Positions 12,803 through 26,644 of a stretch of 64,000 nt of DNA are shown one piece after another. The stretch comes from Verpa conica. Lineage: Eukaryota; Ascomycota; Pezizomycetes; Pezizales; Morchellaceae. Location: contig JAUFSD010000006.1 in NCBI GenBank assembly GCA_033030425.1, positions 992,001 to 1,056,000 of the forward strand. Direction: 5' to 3'. Position 1 is the first letter of the stretch. Each line of letters opens with the position of its first letter. The notes under the pieces are model-generated. The model worked only from the letters and a program-made list of their open reading frames with translations, searched no databases and was not told the origin of the DNA. Made by a program: the position numbers and the translations under genes.

Positions 12803-14888
12803 TCAATCCTCACCAGGGAGTCTTCGTACAATCTCAACACCGTCCGCACGACGGTAGCTCATCTTCAGCTTACCGAGATCATAAGAATCATCATCAGCCT
12901 CAGTAGCAGCTTGTGTGTAAGTTGAGTCGCCTCCATACACAGCAGAGTTGGTTGAAGGTCGTGCATGGTTCTGCATTGGCCCCTCGACGTGCGCATGATT
13001 GAAAACCCGTCCCCAGGTCCTCTTTGTTCCCCTGCCCTCGTCCTGCTTGCCCATAACATTGCCTCCCTGCCATGATTCGTTCGATGGTACTGGTGCAGGA
13101 GGAGAAGTATACTTCTGCTCTGGGTAGTAGGTTGGGAACTGGTTCGGGTTTGGAGGTGCTGGTGGCTGAACCATGTGTGGAGGTGGTGGTGGAGGTGCCC
13201 TCTGTTGTTGCATCACTCCATTCTGTGATCCGTAGATACCTGGAGATGGCAGAGCAGGAGGAGCTGCTCCATTTGGTGTAGTGGGCTGGTTTCCCCACAG
13301 CTTGGGCTCCAAGGCAGGAAGACGAAGAGGAGGGAGATGATCGCTGGACACCGAGGACCTTGGCGGCGGGCCCTGCTGTTGCGGCGCCTGGTGGTAGTGT
13401 TGAGGTGGGGCTTGGTACGGCTGCTGTTGCTGGTGATGATGGTGCTGCTGGCCATACCCATTCTCCATATGTCCGTTGTATGAAGGCCCGACAGAAGGTG
13501 TACTGGGTCTATACTGTGGTGGTGGTGGCTGACGGTATGCAGGGTCTGAATCTCTCCTATTACGGAAATCTACAGACTCACGCCTGTGACCATTAGGCAT
13601 CTGTTGACCTTGCATGGAAATAGAGTTTTCCCTAGACGAGTATGAGGGAGGCGGGCCATAAGCATTCTGCTGCGGACGAGGAGAAGGCGCCAAATGGGGA
13701 GATGGATTATGCTGAGCAACTGGCGCATGCGGCGGTGGGTAAGAGGGACGTCCCATATGCTGTCCGTAAAGCTCCTGTGGTGGATGTTGTGGCGGTGCAG
13801 GCGGTGCATGAGCATGGGCACCAAACGACAGATGGTTATTGGTGCTCTGTGGTGGAGGTCCAGCTGGAGGGCCGAACTGTGAATGGTTCTGGCTTGGAGT
13901 TCCATATCCATTGTCATATCCCCGTGGCGGAGCAATTTGCTCAGATACGGCAGAAGTGATCGAAGCATCTGAGCCACTCCTTCCCCTCCCAATAGAGTTG
14001 TTCCTTTGCATTGGGTGTGGTGTTGGCTGATGATACTGTGGGTCGTGCTGGGGCCTAATCGATTCGCCCATATTGTATTGATCGGGAGTGGCTCCTCTCC
14101 TCGAAGCCCTCAACATCGCTGTCTCGTCCATGCGATCCTCACTGTCCCTACCCTGTCTATCGCTTCTTCGCCTCATTCTCACATCACGACGGATACGAAC
14201 TCGGCATCCTTGCTCGGCCACAATCCTAGATAGAGCAGTGCTTTCGGCCAAACCAGGAAACTTCTTGGCAGAGAAAACAGTAAAGGCCTTTGATTTGACA
14301 TCCAGCCTGTGAGTGGCCCATTCCCTTGGCTCCAATGGGTCCGATGGAAGCGGGTAAACCTCTTCCTTGGTCTCTTCGTATAGGGCAAAACGAAGCCTGT
14401 ATTTTCCCTCATGGCGAACTGACAAGTCCGGGAAGATGAAATATCCAGCTGGGTTGGGGCGGTCCAAATAGGCCATACCAGAGACTGGAACACCTGTAAG
14501 AACCGGAGCAGGAGCCGGAGCTGGCATTCCTCTTCCTTGGGCAATCGGCCGTGCCTGTTCAAGAGTCGCAAAAAGGAAAAAGTTTGAGTTATGCGAGAAA
14601 GTCCTAATATTCTGTCAGGCACAATACCCAAGTATCATGAATCCTCTGGACCGCAACTTACACGTCATTCTTTTCTGGTCCCTGAAATAACCTAAGTTCA
14701 ACAACTGGTGGAGGATCAACTGGTCGACGGTCTGCGTGAGACTTTGCTCCCATTCCACATGCTCTTGCTCTCTCAGGCTGCTGAAGCACCTGCATACGAT
14801 ATTCCAATCTACTACCATCTTGCAATGTCCTGTGAAAGACAGCAATGGTCTCGGGAACCTCTAAAAGACTGATAGGTTTGGCGCTCAT
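12803..14888 (-). CDS. veA: Velvet-domain developmental regulator VeA
   Basis: Two minus-strand exons, 14662-14888 and 12803-14603, with a 58-bp intron (GTAAGT..TTAG), give 675 residues. The acceptor was chosen because it restores the conserved velvet stretch [20 protein letters not shown]; a later AG would break it. The velvet domain spans about residues 16-222 and shows the VeA-type core [35 protein letters not shown] and [20 protein letters not shown]. The rest is disordered and very rich in Pro, Gln and His, with poly-His/Gln ([13 protein letters not shown]) near residue 460. It ends with a conserved-looking tail ([20 protein letters not shown]). Family role: light-dependent control of development and secondary metabolism, shuttling to the nucleus with VelB and LaeA. 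It lacks the domain insertion typical of VelB, so VeA is preferred. The gene-free upstream region is exceptionally long. Confidence 0.95.
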
Positions 14889-17800
14889 TTTGGCGAAAGT
14901 TGCTGGAATGAACCTTGGAAAAAAGCGAGAGAAATAAAGCGAACTATCCCTTTAAAACGAAGGAATGAACTACAAGCGAACTAACACTGATTGAAGGCAC
15001 AAAGAGTAAGTATTATGGACGGAGTAAAAGGCTTGGGAGCTCCGGAGGAAACCCAATGAGCTTAAAAGACAAAAGGGCACGGAGATGGAGCCCAGAACAG
15101 AACAAGAGTAAATGGAAGGAACGAATTTCAGACACCATGCTTCCCCAGGCAAAGGGATGGAAAAGCACGCAAGCACGCACGCATATACGCAACACACACA
15201 CACCTTATATCAGATTTCTTGCCACAGAAATTCTGCAGAGCCACAACCCAGTTGTTATTCTGATTAGATATTCTTTTTTCGACTATTGAGAGCGGCGCAC
15301 ACCCTTCTATTCTCAGCAGAAACCCTTGATGACGATCGGTCACCTGTGTCCGGAAGATAATTCTGAATTGAGTTCTGTTACGAATGAGCTGACAGTCCTA
15401 GTAGGAGGAAATGTCAGTTATACAGCGGCGCTGTGGGCGAGCTGTGTTGTTGGCGGTAGTATAAGTAGATTGAGAAAGTAGTCCCACTGGACAATGCTGG
15501 TCCAGAAGAATGCTCGTGTGGAGGGGATAGAACGCTTTCCAGAATATCACGACCTTTGCCCTCGTCGCATGCTCCGTGGGATGAAGGGAGGAGTATTTTG
15601 GGGGGGGAGGGGGAGGAAGAGGGCGAGTGAGTGAGTGTAGGTTTAGAAGGAGGAAAGGGGAGCAGGAGTAGTAGATCAAGGCGGTTGGAGCCAAGCTAGT
15701 AGGGTCCAGGAGGTCTGGTGCACAACACGGTAACGGAAGAGGGTGGAGCGGTATGTAGGAGTGCGGTGTGGAGGGGGACTACAAAAGTAGTATGGGGGGA
15801 CCAGTAGCCCTTTGACTGCGCCAGAATTTGTATTGGAGCGGGTCTTCTTGCTCTGGAGTGACCTTCGTCTGGCTGCCGATCTATGTATTCCCCGAGTAGA
15901 AACCGCAGATACAGATACAACTGTTGGTTATAGAGTACTATATTGTACTGCTGCAATTCTGATGCCCAGGGTACTTCTTCCGCTGCTGCTGCTACTGCTG
16001 CTGCTCATGCTCGTGTTCCTCCTGCGAAGACCTGGGCTACAGTTGATGAACCACTCCGTCACACAGCCCCAACAACATCTACACCCACATCCACATCTAC
16101 ATCCATATCCAGCTCCAGCTCCACTTCCACTTCCACTTCCATAACCCATACCACTGTCCTTACCTCCAGGGCTTGTCACAAGAATCCCAATATGCTCCCA
16201 GGCTGCACGGCTAGCGAGGATGCCCTCCAACACTGGCTCCCACACCAAAGATCCTGGTCCCGGAGCGTGGGATGGGAACCGACACCTCAACACCATTGGA
16301 GCTTGGCGGCCCGGGTGTTTTTGTGTGTGGCTCTCGGTGGGGAAGGGGTTGGCTTTCTCTTTCCGTCGTGCCCTTCCTTGTCAGCTCTGACCCGTTTTCC
16401 CTGCACCCAATGCCCGGCTGAGCAAAGGTGTGTTTCCTCGCAATTTCGAGGCTCGTTTCTTTGCTTTTCTCCTTGTTGCGGTTTTATGAGTCCAGACCCT
16501 TGACGTGAGCCTTGGCAGTAATGACCACGTCCCCTCGATAATCTCGTCCCTTTTTGAAGCCTCACAGCCCAGAAAAATAAAACGGACAAGTCCTCGTCTC
16601 CATCTCTATCTCATGATTCTATCCCCCCCCTCTCATGCTGTCCTAGGTTGAGTATACCGGTCAGGATAGTCCCGACAGGAGTACATCTCTAACTATGTAG
16701 GTACATATTGTATCAGCACGTACCATGTAGAATATGTGCCTTCAACCCTTTTTGCTCAAGCTTTGCTGCAATGCATACTTGTAATGGACGTGTGGCCGTG
16801 TGCTTGGGTCGGGCTGGGAAGAGCTACAACACAGAGCCATACAGAGCAAGTGATGGATGGATGGCAATCAGGCAAGTCCCGGCTTTTATTTCTTCGCCTC
16901 CCCCAGGCCCAAAAGAAGCAATGACTTCTTCCAATCATAGAAACACTGAGTGGGATTCTCACTCCTGGTTCGCGCTGCCCTCGGTTCTTTCGCAAAAAAA
17001 TAAAAAAACGTTACCAGCAGCTGGGCTTTAACCTTTGTGCTGGGAACTGCTGCTGCTGCTCCCTCCTGCCCGTTTGGACAACCACGATTCGACATATTAA
17101 TGCCCGCGACCGGCATCTCTTTAGCACTGAGCTCTTCGAGTGGGGACAACAACTAAAAACAAAAAGTGCAATAACAGTAATAAAATACAAATAAAAAATA
17201 AAAAATAAAAAAATAAAAGAAGATACCGACAAAAAAAGGCGTGGTGAGGGAAAAAAGGAAGGAAAAATAAAATATAAAAAAACCACGTCAGGGACACTAT
17301 ACTACCTAACACACCGGCAGTTTTCCCCCGAGACCTTATTTCCTCATCATCCTTCGACTTGATGTGGGAACACCATTCCCCGTTACAACAGCCGGGCTTT
17401 CCCAAGGAAGGACCCACTACACTCACTAGCCCCCCCAGCGTCCGATAAATCGAAATTTCCCACACCCCACCTCGCAGCCCCTTGGCAACAGACCCGTAAC
17501 CGAAGTTGTGACTTGGAGGTCGCTTCGGGGTCTCCCTGCGTCCTGGGTGGACATGAAACGATATTGATGGGTTATTTACCGCCATGACAAAATAGATTAA
17601 AAGATGCGACAAAGAGGCGTGCTCCGCTCTCAGGTGCACTCAACCACCCGAGTAATAATCAGCAGCTAAAGAGTCTTTTATTTAAATATAAAAATAATAA
17701 TAAAATAAATCGATTTGTGATATGATATGTGGGCATCATATGGCCTGGTCGGTGGAAAGTGGCTTTTCCTTTCGGATAAGATCTCATATCTTGCAAAGAT

Positions 17801-20800
17801 CGCTGAAGAAAGTCCGTGGTGTAGGGTCTGTTCTCTCTCAAAAAAGGGCAACTCGTCTCTCGTAATGCGTCGCAGCAGAAAAATACTGAGCAAAGCACCT
17901 CATTTCTTGATCCCAAGAGCTGTAACATCGATCACTGATGGCGCATTAAAACAACCTGCTGACTACGCCCTAAGGTCTTGCACGAACAAACATTGACACT
18001 AAAGGTCTCATACTCGGCTATGCCCGCATCCGAGCGCTATACTATTGCTCGGGCCTTACTAGCGGGCAGATATCGACGTGCTTTTTCATGGTCGAACCAT
18101 ATGATATGGACCGTTCGAGCCCCACAGTTGAAAGAGGAGCTCTCGTTCCTAGCTGAAGGCTTGATGAATCGCTACGAATCTAAATGCTTGTAGGGTATCA
18201 ATCAATAATCCCATACAGAAACCATGGTTCATTACGACAACTCTCGTGTATCATGACATGGTCATTCCTGCCCATAAGGCCCATTTTATCCCCTCACAAG
18301 GACTAAAGTTTCACACCGCCGCAGCTAGTAACATCTTGTTTTTTTTTTCTTTTGGTTTATTATTGTCCATCTCCACCATCCCCTCGCATCCTTCTCGTTT
18401 AGGCATGCGGAGCAAGAATCATATTTCTTGTTTCGGTAATGTTGGGGTATATTTGCCTTGTTCGAAAGATTATCGACCAGTCTCGCCACCGGCCCTTTTC
18501 CCCTCACAGTGGTGATTGGCCAATGCGGTTATTGGGACAGGGCACGCCAGGTGACTGGTCTCCCATAGCCAAGGGAACGTTGTTGTTTTTGTTTTTGTTT
18601 TTGTTTTTTGTTTGATTAGGGTTTTGCCGACTTATCCTGATCGACTTTAGAGATCTGGAGGTGGGGAGCTCCCCCCCCATAAGTGAACCAAAAAAATATA
18701 TATTGTTAGTTATTGAAGAAGAAAAAGAACGGACGAACGGGCGCCCCTTCTAGAACTGAGGGGGGACACGAATATCCCAGGATCATAGATTTGGAGCATC
18801 TCGCCCAGACATCTCTCGGTCAGAGTTTCGGATTTTTCGGCCAATTCCCCCGGCCGGAGAAAAAAAGTATGCTGTAAGGAACGGCGAATCACCAACTATG
18901 ACTCGAGATTTCACACCGCGAACCAAATGATCCCTGCTGGAACTCACGAAACGCGACATCAGAAATCGATCTCCAGCCTCCCCCACCGCCCACCCCCGCG
19001 TTACCCAAATATAGTTACTAGTTCCTGTCTTTGACGTGACGTATAAGATCGGCTGGTATACCGAAGGGAGAGGACTGCAAGGGACAAGAGCCCACGTACT
19101 TTATTTTTCCTCTGAGCAGGAGAAAGAAAAAAATAAAAAAGAACAAAAGATCTGGGGTTGGGAGGTTTTCTTTCGCCTTCCCCCTTCATGCACTCTGAAA
19201 TCATCACATGTGTCTGTTGCAGTAGCTTCGCAGCTGTTGGAGTCTTCTACCTGCGGTTTCACTCATGTATGTCGGTTTTTTTTGGGAAATATCTAGCTAG
19301 CGTGCATACATCTACATGCACTCTCCAGCACTTGGAATTCTGGAAAGACTGGATCGCGAGAACGAACAACTATTGCAGTTTTGCTGGCCAATTATCGCAA
19401 CGGCCCTTTTCGCGCCAGGTATAACCTTGCTGTCTACTCTAGAATAGAATTTTCTAAAACGTGCCAGCATGTTGGCTCTCTTTTTTTTCTTTTCTTCTCT
19501 TGACAGGCTTATGCCAGCAGATGAGCGGCTAGTAAACGTAACGGCATACCGGTGAATATCAAATTTCCCGGTTGTTGAGAGATTTTAAGGTTTTTTTTTC
19601 TTTCTGTCCTCCCCGTCATGCCATGTAATTCCACGCTGCTTCTGTCCGCGGCCGACGACTGTACTCTACTCTGCTGCGAGATACTGTATAACTTCGGGGC
19701 AACTCTGAAAGTAACTTTTTCTCTCTCTCTCGAGCCCTATCATTAGAGTCTCTGTTTTCCCTTCTTGTTTCAATGGATGTACTTTATGAAATGCAGAAAT
19801 CCCTGGTCAGATGAGACCTGATCTACAGGATGACGATGGAAGATCGAGGTAACAAGGTACGACGCACAGATGGTTGCGACGTTGATTATATTTTCCGGGA
19901 ACCGGTTCCATAGTTTTTTTTTTTTTTTTTTAAATTTCTATATAAGATACTTTTTAACCTTTACCTTCCCCCCCCTCCCCTTCATTTTGGCGCTGTGATA
20001 CGGAGGCACTTTGAGAGAGAGATGAATCGAACAGTTACCGTAGGATTCTGCCTGTCAAAGGGCATCAGCCGGTAGGCCACAGCCCCCTAGCTAGGCGACA
20101 GAACTTTGACAAGGTTATGTACCCCTAGATGGTTTCCCTCTCGCGGTTATAGAGAGGGAGAGAGAGGTATAAAGGTGTTTATGCTTCGGGTTTCCTACCC
20201 TAACCATCGCCTGACGGGTAAGACACCGGGCGACCAACCATTTCAGGGGGAGTTTCCCGCTGCACGGGTCGGGAATGACGGTTAGCCTGGGAACCGCAAA
20301 CTCTCTGCCCTTTTTTCCTTCCTTCCTTGGTTGCACCAGCTTCCCGCGCGCCCGCGCCAGATCTTGCTGTTGCCTTTAAGCGAGTTCCTCTGCCCTCCAC
20401 GCCCTTTTGGGAGCAGTCTACCGTGTTTGGAAGGGGTGGTGCAGCGTGGGAGGGGGGGGCGACGATTGATGCGATTTGCGGGACAGGCAGGCAGCTTCAT
20501 GCAAGACATCGAGCGCCGCAGCATGTCTGAGGGTATCAGGTCTAGAGTACTGACTAAAAAAGATGTCAGAGGTACATCTACTTAGATGACTTACATGCAG
20601 TCATGTGATTTGTCTTGATGGCTTTTCAAGGATGGTTATATCGGGTCTTGAGGGAGCACAAGTATGTACATATTCAACAGTTACCCCCCTCCCCCATCGC
20701 ATCCCTCGGAGTTCACGTGTCTTCAACTGCAAGGTAAAAAAAAAGGAGAGAGAGAGAGCAAAAAGAAATAAAGGAGAGAGGGGAAAGGAGCTCGATAATT

Positions 20801-21618
20801 GATATTACATGATCGTTATTGCAGTTCGCTAAAAAATTTGGGTTTACGGACAGACTTTGGGCCGCACAAATCCACCTTCATCAATCCAGGTTTCCAGTAT
20901 TGCCTGACCGTGGTATTCCGTAGGCGCGTACTAGCATTCTGGGAATTAAGATGCATATGGTGTGGATGTGTGGGTACTTGTGTGTGCCCTATGTCCGGAA
21001 ACACGAGCATGAGGCTATATTGGCACGCCGTATCAGTTTTTTTCCCCTCCATTCTCTCTCGTTCTCTTCTCTCATTAGATAGGTAGCAGATTTCAGGCTG
21101 TTTTGGAGATGATACGCCATATTGTCATGTTGCAGCTGGGCGTAGAGATAGCGCAGCGCCATCTAGAGCATTCTTTGCGCCGGCCCGGATTTCATGCTTT
21201 TACTTAGGCCCCCCACAGTACCAATAACTGGAGAGTAAGTTTTTTCTTTCTCTCTATTGAGTTTGTCATACCTCAGGAGTGTGGATTCGTTCGGTTAGCC
21301 ACTCGTGGTACGTCCGGCCACGTAATATTGTTGAGATGTTGGATATGTTTTTTTTTTATCAACCAAAAAAGCCCAAGAAAGGCAGCCTGCTGATGATGCT
21401 GTAATCCATTGGTGCTTTTTTACCTCGCGGCAATTTTGCTCAAACATTGGCAGCTCATGATACAGGTACTATCATTCATGAACTATGGTTCGGTGCGTAC
21501 GTTTTAGGGGTACTATCTAAAGCATTGGGCCAACCAGATGGTTTCAGGGCCCAAATCAGATCGTTTATTTAATCAGATCATGCCGATGTTGCTGTCAAGT
21601 ATATATATATATATATAT
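14889..21618. other. Gene-poor region upstream of veA
   Basis: Nearly 7 kb without a supported gene. Frames present are short, overlap antisense and are built on low-complexity sequence. The first about 1.8 kb (14889-16700) has C/T- and G/A-rich tracts and simple repeats and probably includes the veA leader and promoter. Further on come poly-T/poly-A runs (for example near 17200, 18340, 19917), a GTTTTT repeat at about 18581-18613 and a TA dinucleotide repeat at about 21600. No transposon open reading frame was recognised. Confidence 0.45.
16075..16143. repeat. Imperfect hexamer minisatellite (CCACAT / CCACTT / CCAGCT units)
   Basis: About eleven 6-bp units run in succession: CCACAT-, CCATAT-, CCAGCT- and CCACTT-like. 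All three forward frames therefore give periodic peptides, which explains several spurious frames here. It lies about 1.2 kb upstream of the veA start. Confidence 0.75.
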
Positions 21619-22320
21619 TTATTTATTTGAGATCTCGATTACCGGTCTTGGGGGGATAACTTTAAAATTTGTTTCCGGACGAGATTTATACTTCATGTTT
21701 CCCTCGTGTCCCCAACAACTATGATTGCATATATCAGCAAGTTTAAATTCTGGCTTGAAATTAAATAGAATCTGACAGCCTGTCTTTACCCATAACTCAC
21801 GGCTTGGAACCTTTCCACGTTCTAGAAATAAGGTTACTTTTATTAGGCACGCGATTATCCCCGATATGGGAAGGTATAGGGCTTCCTCTGCAGACTCTTC
21901 ATCCTCAGGCTGTTCTTTGGAATGCTTTTGTAGCCTCCTCTCCCACACACCCCTAATATCTCATGGCTGGCTGTAAGATATTTGAATGTGCTACATGATC
22001 TTGGGGTTGTTTCTATGGTTCAGCCTGTATTGGCTTCTATTACAAGCTTCTCCCGGTGCAGAATCCCTTTTGGGATCTATCCACCGTAATATCACATCTC
22101 CCATAAAGTAGTTTGTACAGTAATCTTTAGTAGGCTCCACGGGTAGATATTTGATCGATTTTCCCCAGGTAATGTTGGGCCGGGACCCGCTTCGAGTGAT
22201 AGCAGGTCGAGATTCCTCTTGAGCACAGCCATCTCGTTTTAGGCTAGCAAGAATTGCCGGACCGCTGGTACCTTGAGCTTCAGTATACAGGGTCACTTCT
22301 CGGGTACTATATTCCTCCAT
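21619..22320 (-). CDS. Possible two-exon gene of unknown function
   Basis: Two successive minus-strand frames can be joined: exon 1 21995-22320 (starts MEEYSTREVTLYTEAQGTSG) and exon 2 21619-21952 (GVWERRLQKHSKEQPEDEES onward), using donor GTAGCA and acceptor ATTAG. The join leaves 219 residues with no stop and matching phases. The intron would be only 42 bp, shorter than every other intron in the window. Composition looks protein-like (balanced charged residues, one Cys/His/Trp patch CNHSCWGHEG near residue 185), but no family is recognised and there is no membrane segment. It is isolated in a gene-poor region, so it could be a lineage-specific gene or a relic of a mobile element. Confidence 0.3.
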
Positions 22321-24437
22321 GCCCGGTCCTGCGGGGAGGGAATGCTATGTCCAACGGCCTTGCATCAGCTGTGCATGACCTGGGGATCTACGAGGCAGAG
22401 CTCATTTAGAGAGAGAGGGAGAGAGAGACCTCAACCTCACATCATAGATCTCCGATGGTTTTTAGCCGTGTCTGGTGCAGGAGATCTCGTGAGTTTACAA
22501 CAATCGGACGCTCCCCGCCACCCCCCGATGCCCCAAACAGGTACTTGGAATGGGGCGGGGGACACTCATGTGCTCAATCAACGTAGTTATTTTATTTTAT
22601 TTTATTTTTAGCTAACCTGAGTCTTCTTTGGGGCTATCGAATCAGATTTACTTGCTCCTATCTTTTTTCTTTTTCATCTCCTTTTACTACCTTCCTTTAT
22701 CACTCCTTCAAAAGGGCGCGTGAGAGTCACTATCGACATCATTACTTTTGTTGGATAATGCAAGAGCTCCTCCTCCTCCTCACCCTTAGCGAATAATCGG
22801 GATCACTGCGATATCAAGCAGCTCTGAAGAATCGTATGACTGCAGGCACGGCAGCATCTCCCGCCCTCGCTATTGTAATCTAGAGGGGAGTAACGTGTTT
22901 CGGAGGCCGAGTAGAGGATATTTGGCGTCTGATAGAGGACTCTATGCCATACTGCAAGCTATTGGGCAAGGGGTACGCCGTAGAGGAATAGAGTAAAGGC
23001 TCCACAAATGTACCAGTGCTCCGATACTGCTGCCGGAATGCAGATCATACCGTGACCCTGGCTGGATGGCAAGCAGCATGATAGCCGTGCCGGGAAACTA
23101 CAAATCTACCGGATCCTTGCACTATCTATTCGGCACTTTTTTTCCCTCTCTTTCTTCTCTCTCTATTCAAAGGAGGGAAAAAAGACCCTCGCCTGTAAAT
23201 AAACTCCATGATTTCTTTTACGTTAACGCGCGCGCGTTCGATCCTAGGTATTTGACCAAATATATCACTTGGGTTAATCCCACTCTGCCCCTCCCCCCTT
23301 TCCACCTCCATCTACTTTTCGACGTGGTATTTTATTTCTAATTTAAAATAAAGTAAAAAAATAAAAAATAAAAAAGTTCCGCGCCTCGGGAGCTGTAGAG
23401 TATGTAATTGGGTACATATCCTAGATTTGATTTGGATATACCTGCAGCAACTAGCTAGCAGTGCGCGCGGTTCCATTTCACATGAGAAATTTACCCGCTC
23501 GAAACCCCCCGACTGGTGGATTTCGGTACGGCGATAGGGGGGGGAGGGGGACGAGAGGATAAACAGAACATCAGGTTACCGGAACCCAAGATATGTAGTT
23601 CATTTTTTTTTTTTCTTTAGCCAAGGAAATCTTCCAGTAAGATACGTACATACATACGTACACACTTACCTGTTCGGCGGAATTGAATTGGGTAATATCT
23701 ATACTATCCCAACGTCATTCCATTGGAGTAAGCTTTTTTTCTCCCCCTTTCTCATTCTCTGAGGAAACGTGGCTCGAGGCGATGGCCAAGGTACTGGTTA
23801 CGACTTCTAGATGGCTTTTACCCCGTGTGTGGTGTAGTTGTTGGGATTGGTAACACTTTTGAAAATTCACCGGGAGAGAGAGAGGGGGGGTTCATGTGGG
23901 ATCACTCGCGCCATGTACATGTAAGTCAACTAGGTCACAAGGGAATTACTCGGTTCAAGTGGGTACCTGGGAGTAAATTGAAGTCGATGTACATATGTAG
24001 CTGCAACAATAAGTAGGATTTCTTTTCGGGGCCCTCGGGGAATTCCCGGCATTACGGATCTCTGGGGCGGAGGGACTTCGGGACGATATTGGGATTACCC
24101 CAGGCCAACATAATGTTGCCTTCTGCGGGTCTTTACGGCCGTCTTCGTGTCTGCTAGAAATGCCGCAGTTTACTTTCCCCCCTCCCTCTTCCTATGGGCT
24201 CGGATGTACATGTGGTTGTATTTATGTACCGACCTTCGCTTTTAAATACAGGGGACAAGAGGAAAGAAGATGTTACTCAGTGCCATGTAGTAAGTATGAC
24301 GAGTGATAATCTATGATTTGGGGAAATAAGTGCCACTTAAACTTACCTATAGTATAAATCGCATCACACGGTCTATGGACTAGAAAGAGAGTCAGTATCT
24401 ACTAATCTTAAACTTTGAAACCCATGGCCTAGCCGGT

Positions 24438-24638
24438 TTTGGGGGTAAGGCAATGGTAGGCCCTCCTAATCTGCTTCTAATACCAGAAAAAGAAAAGTTG
24501 TTTAGTAATGGTGGTTTATGTTTTAAGCCAATAGACCTTGGTTTTATGGGCGCTCTGACCATATATGCCGGCTCTTTTCGGGCCATTATGTCTAGGATCA
24601 GAGGCCATGAGTGGCTAATGAACTGGCAGGCCATTTAG
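24438..24638 (+). other. Protein-like fragment of unknown origin
   Basis: A plus-strand frame opening before 24438 and ending at a TAG at 24636-24638 encodes a stretch containing CFKPIDLGFMGALTIYAG and ends IRGHEWLMNWQAI. It looks more protein-like than its surroundings but has no recognised family, and the opposite strand is also open here. It may be a remnant of a mobile element. It is listed because the region otherwise holds nothing. Confidence 0.15.
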
Positions 24639-26503
24639 GAAATTGTTTCTCCCCCAGTGCTTTCTCCCCCCCTCCCTCTTCACAAGTTTCACCTACTCAT
24701 CTGTACTCTTTTACCTCGCAGCACAGACGAAAATATTCAAGGCGGAAAACAAGATGTTTTGGTAAACTGACCCAGTCACGGGTTATAACAGATTATTTGT
24801 GTTCATTACCTTCAAATTTGTCTTAAACTGAAGCTGGAGTCTTTGCATAACGGTCTTATATAGCTCATTTGCTTGTTTCACCTCAAACAGGGACCGTTCT
24901 TGAAGAAATATAGAAATGTCTAGCCTAAGCATCCATATTATACCGGATACGATTCTAAGGTTCATATACTGTGAACGGCTTAGGGTGATGCCCACGGGTA
25001 ACGGGCACGGACGAATGACTCACAGAGTTTGTAAGCTTTGGCTTGTATACAGACACGGTAAACGGAGGCCGAGAAGGATTAAATATCGGGGAGAAATATA
25101 TATAGTGCTTTGGGATATCTTTTAGCAAAGCCTATTCTGGTTATTTATGGGTTTATCCATCTCTCCCATATTGTTTTTCAGCATATAGAAACTATAGTAA
25201 ATGAGTGATTTATTGTGATTTAATGTAATTTAACATCCTTTAAAAAAGGACACAAAGCTTGCACTCCCGGTATCAGATACTGGTTAACAGACAGAGCTAT
25301 ACAATCCTCGTGGTCATGTACCACCAGCGTAGAAGATGGTTCGGCACGTCATGCATTCACTATGTAGTATGGCATAATAACGCGACATTGCGCTTGAGCC
25401 TTCCTGCATGGCGGCGTGGCAATGTCGCACGAGCGTACGCATAATTTATTTTAAAGATAATTTACTGAGTGCAACAATCCCAAGCTTCAATTCATCGTTG
25501 CCCTATAAGCATTTGTGATATCCTAGGATGTGTTTCTTTGTCCCGGGGGGGGGGGGTTGAACGCCAAACATGCATACAGACTTCCCTAGAGTATCGAGTA
25601 CTAACAGGTGGAATTCTTCTCCAAACACGTATGTAAGTAGTGCTGAAACACCATCTACTCTGATCTTAACAACGTACCTAGTTCTCCGTGCTTGGAACTG
25701 TGCATCAAAAAATAAAAAAAACATGGTCAGAGTTCCCGGATATCATTATTAACACCCCATCACAAATGCCGCAAAGTGTCGCAGGTCATTTTGGAGCTGT
25801 ACTACCAGTATACCAGCAGCACACGTGTCAGGTTTCTGGTGCTCAATGCATGATTTTTGAAAGGCTACACACGTTATCGTAGCGTGATCGATGAACCCCG
25901 AGCAATTGTTTATCAAATCTAGAAAAACCCCGAGACAAATCAAACTACTGCGATAGTGGGATCTTCAAAGGCTTTAGGGACGTATCAGTTTTTTTTCTTT
26001 CTTTTATGACATTGAAAAGATGGTCCATTGGGGGGAGGGGAGAGATATGGATATGGGACCGAGACATATTCTACCGGCGTACGTTCGTTTCTAAAAGAGT
26101 ATCAAAGCTTTCGCTAATAAGGGCTTGAGGGGCCAAATTATACCGAGTTACATGATAAGAGATTATGTCCAGTAAGACGGGCCCCAATTGCATGTTTTTA
26201 CTATGTAATGCTGAGCTCGTATCAGATAGATGATGCGTTGCGCGCATCCAAAGTCGTCAGAATGGCGTTGTCAAGCCATAATCGGCGAAGGATTGGGCTT
26301 TGAAATTGCTTCACATGTGCCACGCCTCTTGTGTAAGTCTTGCTAACAGCGATAGACCCAAGTAATCCAAGAGGCGGAATCAAGCTGAACTTGCTGCCAG
26401 GTCTTGACAATATATAACGGAAGTATTAGCCGTAGCGTATTAAAAAAAAGAAATCTCTAAAGGTCTAGTAGAACTTACATAAAAGATGAAGTAGGAAAAG
26501 TGA

Positions 26504-26644
26504 AAAGCTAGTGCTTTTATGACTCTAGGGGAAGAAGAGGCCCCAGAACACGTATTGTGGGTCTGTGAGGTGGAGGAGAGTCTCCGCGGATGCATATGTT
26601 TCAATGCTCTATTCCGTGACTATTTTAGTGAACAGACCACATAA
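26504..26644 (+). mobile_element. Possible remnant of a LINE-type retrotransposon 3' end
   Basis: A short frame (46 codons) contains EEEAPEHVLWVCEVEES. This resembles the region with a final His/Cys pair (E-x-x-E-H-x-x-x-x-C) at the C-terminus of many non-LTR reverse transcriptases. Further short protein-like stretches follow to about 27030 in changing frames (for example NWAAARRDKLLFWDKK near 26770), as expected of a decayed element. No intact reverse-transcriptase motif is present; the assignment is tentative. Confidence 0.2.

Noticed and set aside
14554..14560. AACAG acceptor in veA exon 2
   Set aside because: Using it would remove the conserved [10 protein letters not shown] stretch and shift the frame; the upstream TTAG restores the velvet domain.
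15928..16503. Overlapping frames on both strands at 16 kb
   Set aside because: They read through the hexamer minisatellite and give periodic Gly/Ser or Thr/Ser peptides; no start context or family.
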